64,000 nt of DNA from DATIRA01 sp963766505 (GCA_963766505.1 CAVYAL010000001.1:434001-498000); one strand, 5' to 3'. Shown: positions 26,417 to 36,472, counted from the stretch's first letter. Numbers and translations: made by a program. The notes: generated from the sequence alone by a model not told the origin.

Positions 26417-26654
26417 GTAGGGTCTCCCTGGCTCGTCGCAGGGCCGGCCCGATGCCCTCGTCGAGCTTCGCCCTCGGAACGACCCCATGCGACTCGATTC
26501 CAAGCCTGCCACGAGTCGCAGTGGCAGGCCGCGACCGGGTTCACAGGATCTGCTGGATTGCGGGGGCCGCCAGCTGCGCTCAGCGGGCACTGTCCCGGTC
26601 GGTCGGGCAGCCACCGGGGGTGTACGATGGCGGCGGTCGTCGAGGGAATCCACA

Positions 26655-27678
26655 ATGAGCAAGCACACGGTCCTGGTCACCGGCATCTCAGGTTTCATCG
26701 CCAAGCACTGCGCGGTCGAGCTGCTGAACGCGGGCTATGCCGTGCGGGGCACGGTTCGCTCGATGGCACGCTCGGCGCAGGTGCGCGACACGCTCGCCAG
26801 GCACTCGGACGTCTCGCGCCTGCAGTTCGTCGAGGCCGACCTCGAGTCCGACACCGGCTGGAATGACGCGCTCGCCGGCTGCACGCAGCTGATGCACGTC
26901 GCCTCACCGTTCCCCACCAACCAGCCCAGCGACGAGCAGGTGCTGATCCGGCCTGCTGTCGAGGGCACGCTCAGGGTGCTGCGCGCCGCCGTGGCGGCCG
27001 GCGTCGAGCGGGTCGTGCAGACCTCGTCGATGGTTGCAGTGATGTACGGCCATCCCCGGCAACGCTCGGAGCCGTTCACCGAGAAGGACTGGACCCGGCT
27101 CGATTCGCCGGATGTCACGCCCTACGCGAAGTCGAAGACGCTGGCTGAGAAGGCGGCCCGGGAATTCATGCGCGAGGACCGCTCCGGCATGCACTACTGC
27201 TCGGTCAATCCTGGGCTGGTGCTCGGTCCGGCGCTGGATCGGGACATCGGCGCCTCGGCGGAGATCATCCAGATGTTCCTGAAGGGCAAGTACCCTGGTG
27301 CGCCACGCATGTGCATACCCTGCGTGGACGTGCGCGACGTCGCTCGCATGCACCGCCTCGCGCTCGAGACGACCGAGCCGGGCGGCGGCCGCTACCTCGC
27401 CGTCGCCGAGACGCTGTGGATGATCGAGATCGCGCGTGCGATCCGCTCGGAGCTGGGCGCTGCGGCGCGCAAGGTCCCCTCGCGCGAGCTGCCGGACTGG
27501 GTGATAAAGGTCGTTGCCCTGTTCGACCCGACGGCCCGGCAGGCCGTGCCTGAACTCGGCAAGCGGATCGAGGTGGACAACTCGGCGACCCTGCGACGCG
27601 CTCGGGATGCGCATGATTCCCTCCACCGAGGCGGCCGTTGCGATGGCCCGCAGCCTGGTGGAGCTCGAGCTGGCCTAG
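26655..27678 (+). CDS. NAD-dependent epimerase / dihydroflavonol-reductase-like SDR, frameshifted near the end
   Basis: An extended SDR with VTGISGFIAKHCAVELLNAGY (cofactor site, in two pieces), VRGTVRS, the VASPFPT motif, QTSSM and the catalytic YAKSK. The family includes dihydroflavonol-4-reductase-like aldehyde/ketone reductases. After DNSATLR the frame as sequenced goes into Arg/Gly-rich nonsense to 27794; deleting the C at 27597 gives ALGMRMIPSTEAAVAMARSL...-stop at 27678, the normal family ending. ATG 26655 has a GAGGGA box. Confidence 0.82.
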
Positions 27679-27825
27679 TCCGGAAGTTCCACGAGGCAAC
27701 GGGCACCGCTGGCGGGCTGCAGCGGCGGCCCCGCCTGCCGGCGACGATGGCCTCTAATAAAAACGCAAAAGATCTGCTAAGAAAGGCGCCTTGAAACTCC
27801 GTCGGAGCGGGTAGCGAGAAGGATC

Positions 27826-29743
27826 ATGTCAGGCCAGGACGCCGACATCCGGCGATTCTCCTTCGGCAACTTCGTGCTCGACATCGAGCGCGGCAGCTTG
27901 AGCCGCGACGGGCTGGACGTGAAGCTGCGCCCGAAATCGTTCGAGGTCCTTCGCTACCTGGTCGAGAATTCCGGGCGGCTCGTGGGCAAGAGCGAACTGA
28001 TGGAGGCGGTCTGGGGCAGGACCGTGGTCACCGAGGGCTCGATGACACAGTGCATCATCGATATCCGCCGGGCCATGGGCGACGACGGCTCGCGTCTGCT
28101 CCGTACGGTGCCACGACGGGGATTCATCTTCGAGGGCCAGGTCTCGATCCTGCGGACGGCGACCGAAGCGACCTCGAGCGCCACGGACGATGGGATTGCG
28201 CAAGCCGTGCCCGCGATGGAGCCGCGATCCGAGCCAGCGATCGAGGCGCCACTTCCGGGGAGATGGCAGCGCTGGCAACTGCCGATGCTGGCCGCGCTCG
28301 GACTGCTCGCGCTGGCCGGCGGCTGGTGGTGGATGCACGACGACCGCGAGGAAGGCAGCGCCGGACAATCAGCGGCGCGAGCGGTCGATGTGCCGTCGAA
28401 CTCGATCGCGGTGCTGCGGTTCCTGGACCTGAGCCCCGACCAGAACCAGGCCTACCTGGCCGACGGGCTGAGCGAGGAGATCCTGCACCTGCTCGCGCAG
28501 TCAAGGGACCTGCTCGTGATTGCGCGCAGCTCCTCGTTCGTCTTCGAGCCCGGCGAGGCGGACATCGCGACGATCGCCCGCCGGCTCGGCGTGGCCTACG
28601 TGCTGGAGGGCAGCGTGCGCCGCGACGGCGACCGGCTGCGCATCGCGGCGCAACTGATCGATGCGGCCACGAGCGCGCACGTGTGGTCGAGAAGCTATGA
28701 CCGGAACTCCCGGGACCTGCTGGCCCTGCAGCGCGAGATTGCGGCGGACGTCGCGCGAACGCTGAAGGCCTCGCTGGTGGTGGACGCAGCCGACCCGGGG
28801 CCGGCGAATCCAGACGCCGAGGACCTGCACCTGCATGCCCGCTACCTGTTCCAACGCAGGGGACCGGGCGACCTCGAGGCGGCCGAGACGAACGTACGGC
28901 GAGCGATCGAAATTGACCCCGGGCATGCGCGAGCCTGGACGCTGCTCGCCGGGGTCCTGCAGATCCGGGCCGCTGAAGATCCGGCTGGGCCAGAAATGCG
29001 CCTCGAGGAGATGGGCCAGGCACTCGAACGCGCACTCGAGATCGACCCGATGCTGCCTGAGGCTCACGCGCGGATGGCCGCATACCAGCGCTGGGTCCGC
29101 GGGGACCGGGCGGCGGCCGATGCAGCATTCGCGCGCGCCGTCGAACTCGCGCCGGACGACCCACTGGTGCTCGGACATCGCTGGTCGCGGGCGGTGCGGG
29201 ACGGGCGGCTCGACGAGGCCCTGGCGATCAGCCGTCGCAGTGTCGCCGCCGACCCTCTTTCCGCTGTGACACGGCACAACGCGGCGATTGTCCTGTTCGC
29301 GGCCGGTCAACTGGAGCAGGGCCTGGCCGAGTTGTACCGCGCCCGCGAGCTGAATCCTGGAGATTCCCGAGCCGGCGTTGAAATCAGTCGTGCATTGCTG
29401 CTGCTCGGGCGATTGGATGAGGCGCGGCGCGAGGCCGCGACCGTCGAGGAAGGTTTGGATCGGGACCAGCTCCGCGTCCTGCTGGAGACCGACGGTGCCG
29501 CGTACGCGCGACTCGAGTCCGAACGGCTCCGCGCGCAGCCTCTTGTTGCTGGCGGAGATCGCAGCGTTCCAGGGCGACACCGAGGCCGCGTTCAGGCGGC
29601 TCGCGATGCTGACCTCACGGCCACGCGAGCCCGGGCCAATCTATCCATTGGCGGTCGACACACTCGATGCCTGGGGGTCTCCGTTTCTGCGAAGCCTGCG
29701 CGAAGATCCCCGCTGGGAGATGCTGGTCGCGCAAATGCGCTGA
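27826..29743 (+). CDS. Winged-helix transcriptional regulator with membrane span and TPR repeats, frameshifted
   Basis: Residues ~10-108 are an OmpR/PhoB-type winged helix (FGNFVLDIERGSL ... GRLVGKSELMEAVWG ... TVPRRGFIF), followed by a TM span near 147-167 (WQLPMLAALGLLALAGGWWW), a TolB/FlgO-like beta domain (SIAVLRFLDLSPDQNQAYLADGLSEEI in pieces) and several TPR units to the end, the CadC-like architecture of proton- or stress-sensing regulators. Around 29531-29537 the frame breaks; one extra base removed gives SLLLLAEIAAFQGDTEAAFRRL ... MLVAQMR-stop at 29743, a proper TPR end. Confidence 0.8.
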
Positions 29744-29800
29744 GATCGGCCGACCTCGGTACTCGATCGGACATTCGAGTCGCGCGGCCAGTCACTGGAC

Positions 29801-31534
29801 TCATTGGCCCTGCGTTGCACCGCCGGTCGGACTCGTTCCCGACACACCGAGCAATTCCAGCACCTGCGCCCGCGCGCCGAGCGAATGCACGAGCAGCACG
29901 ACAACGTCACCCGGCTCGCGCCCAGTCGAGCGCGTGGCGGGCCGCCTCGACCTCGCGCAAGCGCAGCGGCAGCGAGGCATCCGGGAGTCCGTGACGAGCA
30001 GCGCCTCGCGCAGGATGTGCGCGACTTCGCCTTCGGCGCGGCCGCGCAGGTAGCCGTCGATTTCCTTGACCACGACCAGGTCCGGCCGATAGCCCGCGAC
30101 AACTTCGGCAATGCGCTCGAGGTCGGCGTCCTCGCGGTTGCCTGCATGTCCGAGCAGCAACGCGAGCCGGCCACGTCCCTGCAGGCTCCGGGCGAGGTCG
30201 AGCACGCCGCGCAGCCCGGCCGGGTTGTGCGCGTAATCGAGCAGGATGCGCGCGCCACCGCGTTCGAATTGCATCAGCCTGCCGGGGTTGTCCTCGCCGT
30301 GCCCGCCGAAGCGCGCGAACGTCGCTGCGATCGTCGCTGGCGCGACGCCGAGCCCCGACGCGGCGAGCGCCGCCGCGGCGAGATTTGCGACGTTGTAGCG
30401 GGCATGCCCGCCCGCGCTGAGCGGCATGGTCTCGATCGCACCGAGCTCGTGACTCTCGCCCCGGAAATGCAGCCACAGGCGACTCCCGCGTACACCAGCG
30501 GTCCAGCCGCCCGATGCGCGATGCTGACTCAGCAGTTCATGGTCGTCGTCCAGCGCGAACAGCGCGAGACCCGGTGCCCCGGAGCCGCCTTGCGACCACG
30601 CGCGCGCGCGCGCTGCCAGCACCTCGTCATCGGCGTTGAGCACCAGCAAGCCGCGGTCCGTCAGCGCGCGCGCGACGACCAGCTTGGCTTCCGCGAGCGC
30701 CTCGAGATCGTGTATGCCGTATTCACCGAAGTGATCCGCGCTGATGTTGGTGACGACCGCGACCTCGGCCTGTTCGACTGCCAGGCCGCGGCGCAGGATT
30801 CCGCCCCTCGCGGTCTCGAGTACGGCGGCCCCGACCCTCGCATCGCGCAGTACGGTCCGAGCGCCGACCGGACCGGAGTAGTCGCCGGACTCGACCTGCC
30901 GGCCTCCCACGAATACGCCGTCGGTGCAGCTGTAGCCGCTCTCGAGCCCGGCCGCATGCAGGCAGGCTGCGATCAGGCGAACCGTCGTCGTCTTGCCGTT
31001 CGAGCCGGTCACCAGGGCGACCGGCACCGACCCGAGCGCTGACCAGGCAACATCTTCGACGGCGGGCAGCGCGACGAGTGGCCAGGTCTGCCCCACGCAA
31101 CCCTCTCCGACGCTGACGAGTTCCTCGTCGAGCAGCGTTGGCAGGCCGCGCAGGCGGGCCTCGTCCACCAGCGCGCGAAGCGCGGGCCGGGCTTCCTCGG
31201 CGGCGAGCTGCGAAAAACGCTCGAGCGCCCCGCGCTCATCGAGGACCGGCGGTTGACTCGCCTCCGGCTGGGCAGCGACCAGCGCGGCCTCTAGCGATTC
31301 CCAGGCGGCGGGATCGCGCTCGTACAGGCTCGCGCAGACGGCCCATTCGTTGATCTCGGTCGCGCAGAACAGCTGGTCCAGCGGTGCGCTGAAAGCGAGC
31401 GAGGCTCCGTCGCCGTGCTCGCGCAGCGCGACGATCGGCGCCGGCCAGCCGAGCTTGCCCGTGGCGCGCTCGATCCGTGCCCGCCAGGCATCGAGCAGTC
31501 GCTGATCCCGCCCGGTCCAGATGAGCTCGAGCAC
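29801..31534 (-). CDS. Stand-alone Mur-ligase-like protein of the cyanophycin operon
   Basis: The product has a ~165-residue N-terminal part without ATP-grasp motifs, then a Mur ligase core with the ATP loop VTGSNGKTTT at ~175-184 (plus VLETARGGILRRG, NISADHFGEYG, VLNADDEVL and DYAHNPAGL), all closely resembling the C-terminal half of CphA. It should ligate an amino acid or peptide using ATP. No ATG: GTG 31534 is the first standard start, but the open frame upstream reads PFADSRRLTGSNLFFAGPGAVLE, which looks coding, so the real start may be a CTG at 31615 overlapping the CphA stop. Near the end (about 29990-29910) a -1/+1 pair scrambles ~27 residues that read GLPDASLPLRLREV in another frame. 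Confidence 0.75.
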   Translation of the reverse strand: MLELIWTGRDQRLLDAWRARIERATGKLGWPAPIVALREHGDGASLAFSAPLDQLFCATEINEWAVCASLYERDPAAWESLEAALVAAQPEASQPPVLDERGALERFSQLAAEEARPALRALVDEARLRGLPTLLDEELVSVGEGCVGQTWPLVALPAVEDVAWSALGSVPVALVTGSNGKTTTVRLIAACLHAAGLESGYSCTDGVFVGGRQVESGDYSGPVGARTVLRDARVGAAVLETARGGILRRGLAVEQAEVAVVTNISADHFGEYGIHDLEALAEAKLVVARALTDRGLLVLNADDEVLAARARAWSQGGSGAPGLALFALDDDHELLSQHRASGGWTAGVRGSRLWLHFRGESHELGAIETMPLSAGGHARYNVANLAAAALAASGLGVAPATIAATFARFGGHGEDNPGRLMQFERGGARILLDYAHNPAGLRGVLDLARSLQGRGRLALLLGHAGNREDADLERIAEVVAGYRPDLVVVKEIDGYLRGRAEGEVAHILREALLVTDSRMPRCRCACARSRRPATRSTGREPGDVVVLLVHSLGARAQVLELLGVSGTSPTGGATQGQ

Positions 31535-31611
31535 GGCCCCTGGTCCGGCAAAGAACAGGTTGCTGCCGGTCAGCCGCCGCGAATCAGCGAACGGCAGTGG
31601 GACCTGCGGGT

Positions 31612-34446
31612 TCAGTCGTCCACCTCGGGAGCCAGGCGGACGCCGCGCTCGTCACGGATCAGTCCCTCGAGGTCGAGCGTGGCAGCGGAAGCCACTGGCG
31701 CGTCGCCTGGGCGCAGCAGCTGCTCGCCCGACGGAACGTCCGGGTCTGCACCCCGTTGCGCAGGCGAACCTCGCGCGGCGGCATCGCCCGCCGCCACACG
31801 TCCTGAGTCGAACTTGGTGATCTGTTTCCAGGATCGCGTCAGCGCATCGGCGAACACCAGCACCAGGTCGCCCTGCTGGCCCATGCGCATCGCGGCCTCG
31901 ATCGCATCCTGCTCGTCCGGGATGATCGAGATCGAGGTCTCCGAAACGCCCTGCTTGCGCAGTTCTTCTGCCTGGATGCGCGGGACCTCGTCCTCGGCGC
32001 GGCCGCGCAGATTGTCGTCCCGACGGCAGATGTAGTGATCGAAGCGCCCGGCTACGGCGCGGGCGATCGCGCGCAGGTCCTCGTCGCGCCGGTCGCCCGG
32101 CCCCGCCATCACGACGATCCGGCGACCCGTCACGTCGAGGCGCTGCGCGAGGTCGGCCATCACCGCAACCGCATGGGCATTGTGCCCGTAGTCGAACAGC
32201 ACCTTGAACGGGTGCTCGTTGAAGACGTTCATGCGCCCCGGCGCCTGGAAGAACGTAGCGTCGAAAGTGCGCAGGCCCTGGCGGATCGCGTCGAGCTTGA
32301 TGCCGAGCGAAAAGGCCATCGAGGCCGCGAACATCGCGTTCTGCACGTTGTGCAGCGCGCGTCCCTCGAGCGTGGCGGGGATCAGGTGCGTCCACAGCAG
32401 CGGGATGTGGTTGCCGCGGTCGTAGAGCGCGATCATCTGCCCGTTGACGCCCGCCTCGAGCGCACAGGCACGGCCGCCGGCCCGGATGTGCTCGCGCACC
32501 AGCGAGTGCTGCGGGTTCATCGTGACGTAGCAGATGTTCTTCGCCTCGGTGTAGCCGGACATCCGCAGCACCAGCGGGTCGTCGGCATTGAGGACCGCGC
32601 AGTCGGTCGCGACCTCGACGATGATCCGCTTGACCTCGGCGAGCTGCTCCAGCGTATCGATGCCCTTGAGCCCGAGATGGTCGGCCTGCACGTTCAGCAC
32701 GCCTCCCACGTTGACCTCGTTGACGCCCATGCCGGCGCGCAGCAGTCCGCCGCGCGCGGTCTCGAGCACCGCGACGTCGATCTGGGGATCGGCGAGCACC
32801 ATTCGCGCCGAGACAGGCCCGGTCATGTCGCCCTGCACCGTGCGCTGACCGTCGATGTAGACACCGTCGGTACTCGTCAGGCCCGGCGTGTAGCCGGCCA
32901 TCTTGGCCAGGTGCGCCAGCATCCGCGCGGTGGTCGTCTTGCCGTTCGTGCCGGTGATCGCGGCGATCGGCACGCGCGAGGGAGCGCCGGGCGGAAAGAG
33001 CATGTCGATGACCGGCCCGGCGACGTCGCGCGGCGTGCCCTCGCTGGGCGCTACGTGCATGCGGAACCCGGGCGCCGCGTTCACCTCGCAGATGCCCCCG
33101 CCGATCTTGCGGTAGCTCTCGGTGATGTCCCGGGTCAGGAAATCCACGCCACCGACGTCGAGGCCGATCGCCCGCACGGCGCGCTCGGCCATCTCGCGGT
33201 TGTCCGGGTGGATGACATCCGTCACGTCGGTCGCGGTACCGCCGGTCGAGAGGTTCGCGGTCGAGCGCAGGTACACGGGCTGCCCCGGATCCGGAACGCA
33301 ATCCGGCGTGAGCCCGGCGCGCCCGAGCATCTTCAGCGCCTGCTCGTCGATCTCGAGGCGCGTCAGCACCTTCTCGTGACCCACGCCGCGGCGCGGGTCC
33401 TGGTTCACGATCTCGGCCAGCTGCGCGACGGTGTGCACGCCGTCGCCGACCACGTGTCCGGGCGTGCGGCGGGTGGCCGCGACCAGCTCGCCGTTGACGA
33501 CCAGCAGCCGATGGTCGTCGCCCTCGAGGTAACTCTCGACGATGACGGAGCGCGAGTGTTCCCGGGCGACCGTGAACCCCTGCGCCACCTCCTCCTCGGT
33601 CGTCAGCCGTATGGAGATGCCGCGTCCATGGTTGCCGTTATAGGGCTTGGTCACGACCGGGAACCCGATCCGTCGCGCTGCGCGCTGCGCCTGTCCCTCG
33701 CTCTGGACCAGCTCCTGCCGGGGTACGGGCAAGCCAAGCGTCGCCAGGATCTTGTTGGTCTCCTCCTTGTCGCTCGCGAGCTCCACGGCGATGTGCGGAG
33801 TGCGTCCGGTCACGGTCGCCTGGATGCGCTGCTGGTAGCGACCGTGTCCGAGCTGCACCAGCGACTGCTCGTTGAGACGCAGCCAGGGAATTCCGCGGAC
33901 CTCGGCCGCGCGCACCAGCGAGGCCGTGGACGGCCCGAGCGCCCGGCGCTGCGCGAAGCGTATGAACTCGTCACGGGCCTCGGGCCAGCTCCAGCCTTCC
34001 GGCACGCTGTCGGTCGGGCGTATCGCGTCGGGCAGCAGCGAGCAGAGCAGCCTGAGCCCGAGCTCACCCGCCGCGACCCCTTCATCGCGCTGCGCATACT
34101 CGTATACCACGGTGTACACGCCGGGTCGGCCGGCGCCGCGCGTCTTGCCGAAGGTCACGCTCTCGCCCGCGACATTCTGCAACTCGATGGCCACGTGCTC
34201 GAGCACGTGACCGAGCCAGGTGCCTTCGTCCTCCCGCATGCGGCGCAGGAATCCGCCCGGCTCGCGGTACGAGCAGCCGTGCTCGGCCAGCCCAGGCAGC
34301 GCCTCGGACAAGGCTTGAACGAAGCCGTCGCCGAGGCGACCGGTCGGCCAGTCCTCGAGCGCCCCCAGGTCCAGCTCGAGGCGGATCACCGGGAAATGTG
34401 CGTACAGCGACGGTCCGACGTAGACCGAACGATCGAGTATCCGCAT
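31612..34446 (-). CDS. cphA: Cyanophycin synthetase
   Basis: CphA builds multi-L-arginyl-poly-L-aspartate. The 944-residue product has an N-terminal domain (1-160), an ATP-grasp domain (~220-485) with TKPYNGNHGRG around 266-275 and GGGICEVNAAPG near 449-460, and a Mur-ligase domain with ITGTNGKTTT at 497-506, LETARGGLLRAGMG and a DYGHNAHA block. The first ligase adds Asp to the backbone and the second Arg to side chains. A 60-residue Ala/Gly-rich tail exceeds the usual length. ATG 34446 has a GGAG box; an alternative ATG 34500 overlaps the cyanophycinase stop but has no proper spacing. Confidence 0.95.
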   Translation of the reverse strand: MRILDRSVYVGPSLYAHFPVIRLELDLGALEDWPTGRLGDGFVQALSEALPGLAEHGCSYREPGGFLRRMREDEGTWLGHVLEHVAIELQNVAGESVTFGKTRGAGRPGVYTVVYEYAQRDEGVAAGELGLRLLCSLLPDAIRPTDSVPEGWSWPEARDEFIRFAQRRALGPSTASLVRAAEVRGIPWLRLNEQSLVQLGHGRYQQRIQATVTGRTPHIAVELASDKEETNKILATLGLPVPRQELVQSEGQAQRAARRIGFPVVTKPYNGNHGRGISIRLTTEEEVAQGFTVAREHSRSVIVESYLEGDDHRLLVVNGELVAATRRTPGHVVGDGVHTVAQLAEIVNQDPRRGVGHEKVLTRLEIDEQALKMLGRAGLTPDCVPDPGQPVYLRSTANLSTGGTATDVTDVIHPDNREMAERAVRAIGLDVGGVDFLTRDITESYRKIGGGICEVNAAPGFRMHVAPSEGTPRDVAGPVIDMLFPPGAPSRVPIAAITGTNGKTTTARMLAHLAKMAGYTPGLTSTDGVYIDGQRTVQGDMTGPVSARMVLADPQIDVAVLETARGGLLRAGMGVNEVNVGGVLNVQADHLGLKGIDTLEQLAEVKRIIVEVATDCAVLNADDPLVLRMSGYTEAKNICYVTMNPQHSLVREHIRAGGRACALEAGVNGQMIALYDRGNHIPLLWTHLIPATLEGRALHNVQNAMFAASMAFSLGIKLDAIRQGLRTFDATFFQAPGRMNVFNEHPFKVLFDYGHNAHAVAVMADLAQRLDVTGRRIVVMAGPGDRRDEDLRAIARAVAGRFDHYICRRDDNLRGRAEDEVPRIQAEELRKQGVSETSISIIPDEQDAIEAAMRMGQQGDLVLVFADALTRSWKQITKFDSGRVAAGDAAARGSPAQRGADPDVPSGEQLLRPGDAPVASAATLDLEGLIRDERGVRLAPEVDD

Positions 34447-34496
34447 CGGGCGTGGCTCTCCGGTTGTGTTCAGCGCTGGACCTGCCGCGTCCGCGG

Positions 34497-35339
34497 TCAT
34501 TCCTTCGGCGGTACCAGCGCAGCGGCCGATGCCTGCCGAGTGTGCAGGTTGAACGTCGCGCCCGCCACCAGCACGTGCAGCTTGAGTCCCAGCATGCAGA
34601 CCGGCTGGCCCTCGCTGACGCTGTCCATCGACGAGTAGCTGACGTCGGCGGCATCGACGACCGTCACGCCGCCGCTGCCCTCCACCTCCAGCGTCTCGTC
34701 CGGACCGATGAACGCCGCGGTATCCTCGTCGAGCCCGATGCCGACCGCGAACGGGTTGTAGGCCAGTGCCGTGAGCAGCCGGCCGAGGCGGTCGCGCTGG
34801 CGGAAATGCTGGTCGATGATGAAGCGGTTCGTGAGCCCGAGGCCCGGCGCGAGCCGCACGCTGCCCGAGATCACGGACGAACCCTCGTCGCCGAACGCGA
34901 TCATGTGCTCGCTCAGTATGCTCGCGCCGGCGCTGGTGCCGCCGACCGTCACGCCGTTGGCGTTCTGCAGGCGGATCAGCTTCGCGACCGGCGTTCCGCC
35001 GAGCAGCGTCGAGAGCCGCAGCTGGTTGCCGCCGGTAAAAAATATGCCGCTCGCCTGCTCCAGCCGTTCCAGGCGGCCCGCCTCGCGGCAGTCGCGCCGG
35101 GTGTCGAAGTCCATCACCTCGACGCGCGCGGCGCCCAGCTCCGAGAAGAGCCGCTGGTAGCGATGACCGGTCTCGTGCAGGCGGCTCGCGGTCGGGATCA
35201 CCACGATGTCCGCATCGGCTCCTCCCGACACGCGCAGGAACCGCTCCAGGATCCGCTTGTCGTTTTCCTTGTTCTCGGCGCCGCCGATCGGGACGATCCA
35301 GCCTCGGCTGCCGCCTTCGGGCACTCTGCTCGGGCACAT
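34497..35339 (-). CDS. cphB: Cyanophycinase
   Basis: The 280-residue serine exopeptidase of the S51-like class cuts cyanophycin into beta-Asp-Arg dipeptides. It shows GWIVPIGGAENKEND near the N-terminus, FTGGNQLRL, the nucleophile elbow VGGTSAGASILSEHMI (Ser in GTSAG) and the substrate-binding DEDTAAF segment. It sits immediately upstream of cphA in the same operon, as in many bacterial cyanophycin loci. Start ATG 35339; its first nine codons are weakly conserved, so a start nearer the GGW segment is possible. Confidence 0.93.
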   Translation of the reverse strand: MCPSRVPEGGSRGWIVPIGGAENKENDKRILERFLRVSGGADADIVVIPTASRLHETGHRYQRLFSELGAARVEVMDFDTRRDCREAGRLERLEQASGIFFTGGNQLRLSTLLGGTPVAKLIRLQNANGVTVGGTSAGASILSEHMIAFGDEGSSVISGSVRLAPGLGLTNRFIIDQHFRQRDRLGRLLTALAYNPFAVGIGLDEDTAAFIGPDETLEVEGSGGVTVVDAADVSYSSMDSVSEGQPVCMLGLKLHVLVAGATFNLHTRQASAAALVPPKE

Positions 35340-35386
35340 CTTGCTTGCTGTCCTGCTTCCGGCGACGGGAACCGCCGGCCATTCTC

Positions 35387-36472
35387 TCAGTTCTCGAAGC
35401 CCACCGTCTCGCGGCGCTCGCCGTCATCGAACACGAGTTCCCGCTCCGGCCAGCGCAGGGCCGCGAGGCGGGTCTGGAACGGCGGCTCGCGCCCCTGCTG
35501 ACGCTCCACGTAGCGCCCCCCGACTGAGTAGTCCACGCAGAACACGTTGCGCCTCGGTCCCATCCACTCATAGGGACCGTAGTCGCCGAGCGGATAGTCC
35601 CAGTCGCCGGTCACGTCCTCGGGACTGGCACGGACATCGCGCCGCCAGTAGTGCCCGGTTACGACAGCACTGGCATCGGCATATTCGTTCCACCACCGGG
35701 AGCGCTGCGTCATCCGCCACTGCCCTCCAGCCCAGGAGGGGTCGGAGGCTGGCGCCTCCAGCCCGGAGGTCAACACCTTCACCGGATTGCCGTTCTGCAG
35801 CATCGTCGCTTCCTCGGCGACCGCGGGCAGCATCGGCACCGATGCGTTGCGGATCCGCAACTCGTGCCTGTAGCGGCCGAGCTCGCGTGCCGCTCGCCGC
35901 TCGATTCCGGCATCGTTCAGCAAGCGCTTGGCAGCGAGGCGGAACTCCTCGTGGGCCTCGACGTACGGGCGGTCAGCCAGGCAGGCGACCAGCCTGGCGA
36001 TCGCTGCATCGTCCCAGCAGGCGTGGACGATGCGCAGCTCCGCTCGCTCCAGCGCGAGCGGCAGGCGATCCAGGAACTCGACCCACGCCCGTCGTCTCTC
36101 CGGCGTGGCGGCCTTCGCGTGCAGGAATTCGCCGCTCTCGAGCTCGTGGTTGCGGTCGAAGAACCAGCCATTGCCGTGCTTCGGCGCACCGAGCAACACG
36201 TTGAGCTCGTGGTTGCCGAGCACGCACCGCGCGGTTCCCCGCCCGACCCAGTCCATGACGAGGTCCAGCACGGCCGGACTGTCAGGACCACGATCGCAAA
36301 GATCCCCGACGAACACGACGCGCCGGCCCTCGGGATGGGCGCCCGCCTGGTCGTACCCGAGGTGCCCGAGCAAGGACCGCAGCGCGTCTATCTCGCCATG
36401 AACGTCGCCGACGACGTCAACCGGACCATCCGGCAGTCGCGCAACGGGTCGCCCCATGGCCTCGAGGCTCAC
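35387..36472 (-). CDS. Metallophosphoesterase (Ser/Thr phosphatase-like)
   Basis: The 361-residue protein has the calcineurin-like metal-site motifs in order: DVVGDVHGEID (GDxHG), VFVGDLCDRGPDS (GDxxDRG), VLGNHELN (GNHE), a central VHACWDD and a late TGHYWRR. That combination suits a dinuclear phosphoesterase of the PrpA/bis(5'-nucleosyl)-tetraphosphatase group. It starts the run of minus-strand genes leading into the cyanophycin operon, with 47 bp to cyanophycinase. A role in that pathway is not evident from sequence. Its ATG overlaps the stop of a small upstream ORF. Confidence 0.85.
   Translation of the reverse strand: MSLEAMGRPVARLPDGPVDVVGDVHGEIDALRSLLGHLGYDQAGAHPEGRRVVFVGDLCDRGPDSPAVLDLVMDWVGRGTARCVLGNHELNVLLGAPKHGNGWFFDRNHELESGEFLHAKAATPERRRAWVEFLDRLPLALERAELRIVHACWDDAAIARLVACLADRPYVEAHEEFRLAAKRLLNDAGIERRAARELGRYRHELRIRNASVPMLPAVAEEATMLQNGNPVKVLTSGLEAPASDPSWAGGQWRMTQRSRWWNEYADASAVVTGHYWRRDVRASPEDVTGDWDYPLGDYGPYEWMGPRRNVFCVDYSVGGRYVERQQGREPPFQTRLAALRWPERELVFDDGERRETVGFEN

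Noticed and set aside
32035..34638. 867-codon open frame antisense to cphA
   Set aside because: No domain motif; repetitive Arg/His/Asp composition typical of a reverse-strand shadow of a GC-rich gene.
34447..35571. N-terminal 375-residue extension of the CphA reading frame
   Set aside because: It is the shadow of the cyanophycinase gene and Arg-rich; CphA begins at MRILDRSVYV like its family.
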